From: Methanofollis sp. | GTDB lineage: Archaea > Halobacteriota > Methanomicrobia > Methanomicrobiales > Methanofollaceae | Direction of reading: 5' to 3' | NCBI GenBank assembly: GCA_028696365.1 | Contig: JAQVHG010000154.1 | Location: 1 to 5,645 of the forward strand | Length of the DNA: 5,645 nt | In this document: one piece after another, positions 1 to 4,817 of the stretch | How positions within the stretch are numbered: the stretch's first letter is position 1 | How the letters are laid out: each line of letters opens with the position of its first letter | Notes under the pieces: model-generated | The model's database searches: none | What the model was told of the DNA's origin: nothing | The model's input: the letters and a program-made list of their open reading frames with translations, nothing else | Translations under genes and position numbers: made by a program

Positions 1-1738
1 TGAGGGCGTCGTACAACTCGACGCAGATCCGGCGGCTCATGCAGACGATCATCCCCTTGCCTGCGAGGCTCTCGCACCGCTGCTCGAAGTGGCTGACGAT
101 GTCGGCGGCGATCACCTCGACCCGGTGTCTGGACCCGACGACGGCTTCGAGGGCGGCCCATTTGGATTTGAGTTTGGCCTTTGTCTCCTCTTCTTCGTCC
201 TCGGTGAGGTCTTCAAAGTCGTCGTCGAGGCGTGGTTTCTCTTCGTCAGGGAGGTCGAGCCTGACGTGCCGGCCCTCGTAGTAGATGGGGACAGTGACGT
301 GGTCTTCCTGCGCCTGCACGACGTCGTAGATGCTGATGTAGTCCCCGAAGACCTGGCGGGTGTCCCGGTCCTTGAGCGAGATGGGAGTGCCGGTGAAGCC
401 GATGGAAGAGGCGTTGGGGAGTGCCTGCCTGATGTATTCGGCAAACCCGTACCTGATGAGTCCGGTCTTTTTGTCGACGTGCGCCTTGAAACCGTACTGG
501 CTCCGGTGTGCCTCGTCGGCGATGAAGATGATGTTGTGTCGGTCAGAGAGGAGGGGGTGGTGCTCCTGATCGCGATCAGGGAAGAACTTCCGGACAGTGG
601 AGAAGATGACGCCGCCAGACTCTCGCCTGAGCAAGTCTCTGAGGTGCTCGCGGCTCTCGGCCTGGACCGGGGTCTGCCTGATATGTTCGCTGCACCCAGC
701 AAAGGTCTCGAAGAGTTGGTCGTCGAGGTCATTCTGGTCGGTGAGCACGACGAGGGTGGGGTTGGCCATGGCCGGGTGGAGGACGATCTTTCTGGTATAG
801 AAGACCATGGTGAGGCTCTTGCCTGAGCCCTGGGTGTGCCAGATGACGCCGCCTTTCTGGTCGCCGCCGGGCGAGGCGGCCCTGACGGTACTTTCGACGG
901 CGGCTTCGACGGCGAAGTACTGATGGTAAGCGGCGATCTTCTTGATGAGTTGTGTGCCGGTGTTCTCGAAGAGGATAAAGTGCCGGAGGTATTCGAGGAG
1001 GCGGTCGTGCCTGAAAAGTCCTTTGACGAGCACTTCGAGTTGCAGGGCGGTGGGGGGTGCGGCGGCCTCGCCGTCGACGGTGCGCCAGGGCATGAACCGG
1101 TCTTCGTCGGCGGTGAGGGAGCCGACTCTGGCCTCGACGCCGTCTGAGATGACCATCATCTCGTTGGTAACAAAGAGTGAGGGGATCTGCTGTTTGTAGG
1201 TCTGGAGGTCGTTGAAGGCCCTCCAGATGTCGGCCTCTTCGTCGCCGGGGTTTTTGAGTTCGATGACGGTGATGGGCAGGCCGTTGACGAAGACGACGAT
1301 GTCGGCTCTCCGGTTGTGGGGGGATTCGATGAGGGTGTACTGGTTGACAGCGAGCCAGTCGTTTTCTTCGGGGTGGGAGGGGTCGAGGATGTGGACGATG
1401 CCGTGACGGACGGTGCCGGCGTCGTCGCGGTATTCGACGGTGACGCCTTCGGTGAGGTACTGGTGGAAGGTGTGGTTGTTCTCGACGAGGGAGGGGGAGG
1501 CTGGACGGGTGAGTTTGCGGTAGGCCTCGTCGATCGCCTCGGGTGGGAGGCCTGGGTTGAGCCTGACAAGGGCGTCCTGGAGTCGTCCGGTGAGGAGGGG
1601 CTCGTGATAACTTTCCCGTTCTGGGTGTGCCCCGTCGGGAGCGATCTCAGGGCCGTAGAGCACTTCGTAGCCTATCTATGCAAACCATCCGAGCGCCGCT
1701 GCCTCGACTTCGGCCTCGGTGAAGGTGTGTTGTCCCAT
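1..1738 (-). CDS. hsdR: Type I restriction enzyme R subunit (HsdR), N-terminal part, interrupted by an in-frame TAG; runs off the left edge
   Basis: HsdR is the ATP-dependent translocase and endonuclease subunit of type I restriction complexes. It works with HsdM and HsdS on unmodified foreign DNA. Numbering from the ATG at 1738, the visible 579 codons show a PD-(D/E)XK nuclease site (D146, then E160-L-K162 in IELKNP), a YHQYFAV segment before helicase domain 1, Walker A TQGSGKS (302-308), the DEAH box in IADEAHRSQYGFKA (408-411), GFTGTP (447-452), and GKGMIVCMSRR (from 560) opening helicase domain 2. Family members are usually about 900-1100 residues, so the C-terminal part lies outside the window. 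An alternative in-frame ATG lies at 1747; neither has a clear Shine-Dalgarno. Codon 21 (1676-1678) is TAG in the same frame as conserved sequence on both sides. Translation could restart at GTG 1661-1663, losing about 25 residues but no catalytic motif. No other stop interrupts the frame. Whether the gene is active is open. Confidence 0.95.
1676..1678 (-). other. In-frame amber (TAG) codon within hsdR
   Basis: Reading the minus strand from ATG 1738 gives MGQHTFTEAEVEAAALGWFA, then TAG, then IGYEVLYGPEIAPDG. Both flanks resemble the usual HsdR N-terminus, in which an acidic or small residue sits at this place before (L/I)GYEV. A single G-to-T change in GAG would explain the stop. Alternatives are translational restart downstream, a sequencing error, or read-through, for example as pyrrolysine if the host carries pyl genes; none are visible here. 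Confidence 0.9.
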
Positions 1739-1841
1739 TGGTGTCATCTGCGTGGTGTATTTTGTATTGTTCCAGAGGTTGTGGATGCTGGAGATGGCCT
1801 CCCTGGTGCATCAGGTGCGGTGGAAGTCCAGTGTCTTTAAG

Positions 1842-1860
1842 AGAGGAATTTTAAACCTCT
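1842..1860. repeat. Short inverted repeat in the hsdR 5' region
   Basis: The arms AGAGG and CCTCT (5 bp) flank a 9-base AT-only centre containing TTTAAAATT on the minus strand. It lies about 100 bases upstream of the hsdR start and could be a small operator or part of a promoter. The arms are short enough for chance. Confidence 0.35.
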
Positions 1861-1867
1861 GATTTAT

Positions 1868-1875
1868 TTTTATAA
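1868..1875 (-). promoter_or_regulatory. Candidate archaeal TATA box for hsdR
   Basis: On the minus strand TTATAAAA, continued by AT-rich sequence, resembles an archaeal TATA box. It would place transcription start near 1845-1850 and leave an untranslated leader of roughly 100 bases before the hsdR ATG. A second AT box, TTTAAAATT, lies at 1847-1855. The assignment rests on pattern only. Confidence 0.35.
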
Positions 1876-1948
1876 TTGGTTTAATTATTGTTTTTGTTCT
1901 GTTCGGCGTGGCCTGTATTTTTTGGGGGGAGGACGGGGTGACGATGGG

Positions 1949-1988
1949 AAATACTAATTTTAAACAGATTAGTAGTTCGTTAGTATTT
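1949..1988. repeat. Two overlapping, mutually exclusive inverted repeats between the DUF6236 gene and hsdR
   Basis: AAATACTAA at 1949-1957 is an exact reverse complement of TTAGTATTT at 1980-1988 (9-bp arms, 22-base spacer). TACTAAT at 1952-1958 also pairs with ATTAGTA at 1968-1974 (7-bp arms, 9-base loop). The left arm is shared, so only one hairpin can form at a time. TTAGTA also repeats directly at 1969 and 1980, 11 bases apart, about one helical turn, which would suit an operator. It could also act in 3'-end formation of the DUF6236 transcript. Confidence 0.55.
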
Positions 1989-1998
1989 GGTGGTGGAG

Positions 1999-2004
1999 AA
2001 AAAA
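1999..2004 (-). terminator. Candidate oligo-T transcription terminator after the DUF6236 gene
   Basis: Six consecutive T on the minus strand lie about 26 bases past the stop codon at 2030. Archaeal transcription commonly ends at T-runs without a hairpin. The hairpin-forming repeats at 1949-1988 follow immediately. The run is short, so confidence is modest. Confidence 0.35.
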
Positions 2005-2029
2005 GGGGATGTAGAGGGGATGGCCTCTC

Positions 2030-3118
2030 TCATGTCAGGGATTCTGCGGCATGATAGATGTACGAATAGGGGGAATCCCGAAAGATCTGGCTTCGCTTAT
2101 GATTCTGTTTTGCTCGATATTTCCCAACCCGGATTCCCGCATCAACTGCTGCAAACCCTCCAAGGGCACAGAGAAGATATGGATTTGTTGAGCATAATAA
2201 CTCGGCACTGGCAAGTCCACCCAACCATTTAGGCAGAGGTACATCGACAATTGCACTGAGGGTGCCCCACCGCGTCTCGATAGCATGATCGTTGAGATCC
2301 TCCTGCAAATTCCTCACTCCCAGTTCGATCTTTTCTTCACATCTGATAGTGAAGTCACGGAGCGACCGAGGATCAGTGATCGATTCTACTTCGGGCTGGA
2401 GTGAATCGATCTGTTCTCGGAAACGCAAGAGTTCAGAACGGTAATCTTCCTTAAAATTGATAATTTTGTCGAGGCTGACATTCTCTGCCGGTACAGGCAG
2501 GATCCGGTCAAAAAAAATCTCCGCACTGTTCCACCCAACCGTCGAATCAAGACTTGCAAAGGCATAGTCCGCACTCTGACGCCGGTCGGTGCAGGGAATG
2601 GTGATATTACGATCATTCCTGGCGAAGTATTCGGCGAGCAGGGACATGTAGATGTCAGAGGTGTTCTTTTCAATCAATATGATTGGTTGATGAATCTCAG
2701 ATACTGAAATCTTCGCCCCTGATTTCCCCTCTAATTTTCGCGTCGCCAGTCCACGTTTTTCAAGTTCATCAAAAAGGTGTACCCGCATCTCTTTAGATTC
2801 ATAGGTGGGACAAAATGTTCTGTTATCCCGGAAATGATAACTTTGATCAAAATAATCAAGTCTCTCGAAAAATTCAGTATAAAATTGGTCCTGAAGCTTG
2901 GATCTATATTTCCGTTTCAACTTTTCAGGCAGAAACGGCCGGTAAAGGTGGGCCTCTCTCAACTGGTTAATCTCCGTATTTTCATCTTCAAAATACGGGT
3001 GTTCGTTCCATGTCCATTCAGGAACAATCGATCCGATTTCGTCCCAGTATAATACTGCCTGCCGGATCCACTGCCGGTTTGTGATCGCAATATCTGGGTA
3101 GTAAAGGGCTGTTCTCAT
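2030..3118 (-). CDS. DUF6236-like protein of unknown function
   Basis: A 362-residue protein from ATG 3118; GTG 3127 would add three residues. GGAG about 11 bases upstream favours the ATG. The N-terminus MRTALYYPDIAI, followed by W17 and LYWDEIGSIVP (23-33), is the pattern I associate with the DUF6236 family, recalled from memory and not searched. The middle is charged and largely helical, with a possible short coiled coil around KEDYRSELLRFREQIDSLQ. Near the C-terminus a hydrophobic, glycine-rich stretch (about 296-332) precedes a basic patch (GKYRAKQNHKR) and a closing SPYSYIYHA segment. No catalytic motif is evident. It is the last gene of a possible three-gene minus-strand unit, about 80 bases after the DUF1829 gene, and an oligo-T stretch follows it. 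It is more AT-rich than that neighbour. A membrane-associated or abortive-infection effector role would be speculation. Confidence 0.85.
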   Translation of the reverse strand: MRTALYYPDIAITNRQWIRQAVLYWDEIGSIVPEWTWNEHPYFEDENTEINQLREAHLYRPFLPEKLKRKYRSKLQDQFYTEFFERLDYFDQSYHFRDNRTFCPTYESKEMRVHLFDELEKRGLATRKLEGKSGAKISVSEIHQPIILIEKNTSDIYMSLLAEYFARNDRNITIPCTDRRQSADYAFASLDSTVGWNSAEIFFDRILPVPAENVSLDKIINFKEDYRSELLRFREQIDSLQPEVESITDPRSLRDFTIRCEEKIELGVRNLQEDLNDHAIETRWGTLSAIVDVPLPKWLGGLASAELLCSTNPYLLCALGGFAAVDAGIRVGKYRAKQNHKRSQIFRDSPYSYIYHAAESLT

Positions 3119-3202
3119 GTTTTCCACATCTCCATCAGTTCCAGTTCAGAATCCACCCACACCGCCTGCACCCCTGACACCGGGAAGACAGGATGGAAAG
3201 GT

Positions 3203-3973
3203 TCACGCCGCCAGTTCGTCCTCGACCTGGTCCCGCATGCTCCACACGACCGGTGTCACGTCATAACTCCTCAGTGCATCCAGCACCCCGGCCTGCACCG
3301 GACGGGCGGCGTCGTTGAGGATGGCATATGCCTTCGAGTCCGGCGGGCGGACATCTTTACTATCGAACCATGAGAATGAAACCGCCTGTGCAGTCTCGCG
3401 GTTCGGACTGCTGATCGCCTTGAGGATCCGTTCGGGCTGGGCGCGGGACCTGGGGATGATGAAGTCGAAGAGGTGATCAAATCCGCTGTGCCCGGTGAAT
3501 TTTACATTCGAGGTGTACCTGATCTCGTGGGCGTCCAGCCAGGCGACGACATCCTCATAGAACAGGTTTGCCGTCATCGGCGTGGCAAGGCTGAAGAGGT
3601 CGTTGACGGCCAGCATCGCCTGGATCAGGTTGTGCTTGCTGAGGGCGAAGTGCGCGGCCGAGGTGTGCACTTCGAGCATCTCCCCGTTTAGCTTCACCCC
3701 AAACCCGTTGAGCGTCATCATCAGCAGCGCTTTTCTCTTCGGGGTGTCCAGTCTGCAGCCTGACAACTCCAGGTCCTGGAGGATGTAGCCGGCATCGGTC
3801 AGGAGATATTCGTTGTCACGACGCTGGGCGTAGATCTGGAGATAGTCGTTGTGGCGGTCGAGGTAGGGCGTGGTGATCTCCACCCACTCGTCCACCTGGC
3901 GCACCTGTGTCTTTTCTTTGAGCCAGCGGGTATACTCGTCCAGCAGGTTCTGGATCTCACTGCGTATATACAA
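3203..3973 (-). CDS. DUF1828/DUF1829 two-domain protein, probable TTG start
   Basis: A 256-residue protein if it starts at TTG 3973. The DUF1828-like part (about 5-98) includes IQNLLDEYTRWLKEKT and EITTPYLDRHNDYLQIYAQ, followed by LLTDAGYILQDLELSG. The DUF1829-like part (about 128-250) includes HSGFDHLFDFIIPRS, ILKAISSPN, SFSWFDSKD and a closing DVTPVVWSM. The family occurs in bacteria and archaea on mobile or phage-related DNA, with no firm biochemical role that I know of. An upstream ATG at 4084 would extend it by 37 residues, but these would lie inside the preceding gene and look like its out-of-frame shadow. TTG 3973 lies 16 bases after that gene's stop, with a weak GAAGGG upstream. The D...K pattern in FDFII...LKAI is loosely nuclease-like, which is only a guess. 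The gene is clearly GC-rich, unlike the AT-rich regulator before it. Confidence 0.82.
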   Translation of the reverse strand: MYIRSEIQNLLDEYTRWLKEKTQVRQVDEWVEITTPYLDRHNDYLQIYAQRRDNEYLLTDAGYILQDLELSGCRLDTPKRKALLMMTLNGFGVKLNGEMLEVHTSAAHFALSKHNLIQAMLAVNDLFSLATPMTANLFYEDVVAWLDAHEIRYTSNVKFTGHSGFDHLFDFIIPRSRAQPERILKAISSPNRETAQAVSFSWFDSKDVRPPDSKAYAILNDAARPVQAGVLDALRSYDVTPVVWSMRDQVEDELAA

Positions 3974-3989
3974 TTGAGTACTATACCCT

Positions 3990-4769
3990 TCAACCCAAGA
4001 ATTTAATGATGTTTTTTCCTTCTTGTGTGAGTTGAATTTCTTTCCGCTTACCACTCCCGACAATGTCAATAAAATTCCAACCAAGGAGAGGTTGAATATA
4101 TTTTCTATCTAATGCACGATATTTGGCGGATTTCGTATCTTGATCTGAACGGTCTTTCTTAGCCTGGAGATCTAGATAATGCATTTTATCAAGTTCTTCA
4201 ATAAGGACATTCTTTGTAAGTTTGGATCCATCATGTGTAAGGTTAAGAATAGTCTTTAATACGACAATAAGATCGTCACGAGGTTTTTCTATCTTATAAC
4301 TTGGTATAGGAAAAATTCCTTTGCATCCGGTAACTACAGGGTGACCATCTTCTGTCTTGTCATCATAATTTTCTGGAACAACATAATAAGATAATATTTC
4401 TCTTATTTCTTCTTTGAAGATCATCGAAACAAGCATTCCAGCAATCGAGTGAATTTTCGTCCCTGTCGAAACATTGATGTAAACATTATTTTTGGATTCC
4501 TTTTCAATAATTTTCCGATATGCCTGGAGTATATCAAACAAATCCCGATTGATCAAGTCACAAGTTTCGATCTTCACCTCGCACTGAGGGAGGTCGTGAT
4601 GTAAAAATTCTTCAATTTTATGAAAATAATATAGTCCTTTATCTTCTTTTTCATTTCTCTCTTTGATTAACCATACTCTATCTGCGGCCATCAATTTCAA
4701 TGGTAAAACAACTCGATCAATATCGTAACCAACGGGTGCGATATGTACTCTCCGAGGGTAGTCTATCAT
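3990..4769 (-). CDS. CARF-type sensor plus winged-helix transcriptional regulator (HFX_2341/DUF6293 family)
   Basis: A 259-residue protein. Residues 7-35 (RVHIAPVGYDIDRVVLPL, then ADRVWLI) and the strand-loop VYINVSTGTKIHSIAG (97-111) are hallmarks of the HFX_2341-type CARF domain, a Rossmann-like fold. In related proteins such as Csa3, CARF domains bind cyclic oligoadenylates. Residues from about 166 form a winged helix-turn-helix ending in a typical wing, EIQLTQEGKNIIKFLG. The protein should be a cytoplasmic DNA-binding regulator switched by a small nucleotide ligand; the ligand and targets are unknown. ATG 4769 is the first possible start, since TGA precedes it in frame. There is no Shine-Dalgarno, but a TATA-like TTAATAT lies 25-31 bases upstream, which fits a leaderless transcript. 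It is the first gene of a minus-strand series and is divergent from the TGT-like gene. It is strongly AT-rich. No CRISPR array or cas gene is in view. Confidence 0.85.
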   Translation of the reverse strand: MIDYPRRVHIAPVGYDIDRVVLPLKLMAADRVWLIKERNEKEDKGLYYFHKIEEFLHHDLPQCEVKIETCDLINRDLFDILQAYRKIIEKESKNNVYINVSTGTKIHSIAGMLVSMIFKEEIREILSYYVVPENYDDKTEDGHPVVTGCKGIFPIPSYKIEKPRDDLIVVLKTILNLTHDGSKLTKNVLIEELDKMHYLDLQAKKDRSDQDTKSAKYRALDRKYIQPLLGWNFIDIVGSGKRKEIQLTQEGKNIIKFLG

Positions 4770-4771
4770 CC

Positions 4772-4798
4772 AATATCAGTGACATAATGAACGATATT
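4772..4798. repeat. Inverted repeat in the divergent promoter region
   Basis: AATATC at 4772-4777 and GATATT at 4793-4798 are exact reverse complements separated by 15 bases (arm centres 21 bases apart, about two helical turns). They begin three bases upstream of the regulator ATG, and the right arm is part of the presumed TATA box. The position suits an autoregulatory operator for the winged-helix protein. AT-rich 6-bp arms can arise by chance. Confidence 0.4.
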
Positions 4799-4800
4799 AA
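4792..4800 (-). promoter_or_regulatory. Candidate TATA box of the CARF-type regulator gene (leaderless)
   Basis: On the minus strand TTAATATCG, preceded by purine-rich ATAAGG as a possible BRE, sits at the usual archaeal distance from transcription start if the start coincides with ATG 4769. The opposite-strand reading GATATTAA might also serve the plus-strand gene, so the two promoters would overlap. Confidence 0.4.
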
Positions 4801-4817
4801 CCTTATTGACGATAATA

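Noticed and set aside
89..826. Long plus-strand open frame of 245 codons, rich in Val, Asp and Gly
   Set aside because: It is antisense to hsdR in a GC-rich region. The minus strand encodes unmistakable HsdR motifs (DEAH, GFTGTP), so this is a shadow frame with no family resemblance.
1156..1569. Minus-strand frame rich in Ser, Thr and Pro
   Set aside because: Out-of-frame reading of hsdR on the same strand. The Ser/Thr/Pro richness follows from the GC-biased codons of the real frame.
1739..1803. In-frame, protein-like extension upstream of the hsdR ATGs (EAISSIHNLWNNTKYTTQ)
   Set aside because: No ATG, GTG or TTG lies between the upstream TGA and ATG 1747, so it cannot be translated as part of hsdR. 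It may be a remnant of another gene, but I cannot identify it.
1316..1840. Plus-strand 174-codon frame covering the hsdR 5' region
   Set aside because: Antisense shadow of the conserved HsdR N-terminus and nuclease domain. The composition is biased and no domain is recognisable.
1842..1860. Inverted repeat AGAGG/CCTCT as a rho-independent-like terminator
   Set aside because: The arms are only 5 bp, there is no adjacent T-run in a useful orientation, and it lies upstream of hsdR, so an operator or promoter role is at least as likely.
1987..2232. Plus-strand 81-codon frame across the DUF6236 gene end
   Set aside because: Mostly antisense to the DUF6236 coding region. It has no ribosome-binding site and no recognisable protein character.
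3473..3691. Plus-strand frame opposite the DUF1829 gene
   Set aside because: Antisense shadow in a GC-rich gene; the opposite strand carries the conserved DUF1828/1829 segments.
3990..4769. Possibility that the CARF gene marks a CRISPR-Cas locus
   Set aside because: No repeat-spacer array or cas gene is present in the window, and HFX_2341-type regulators commonly occur without CRISPR.
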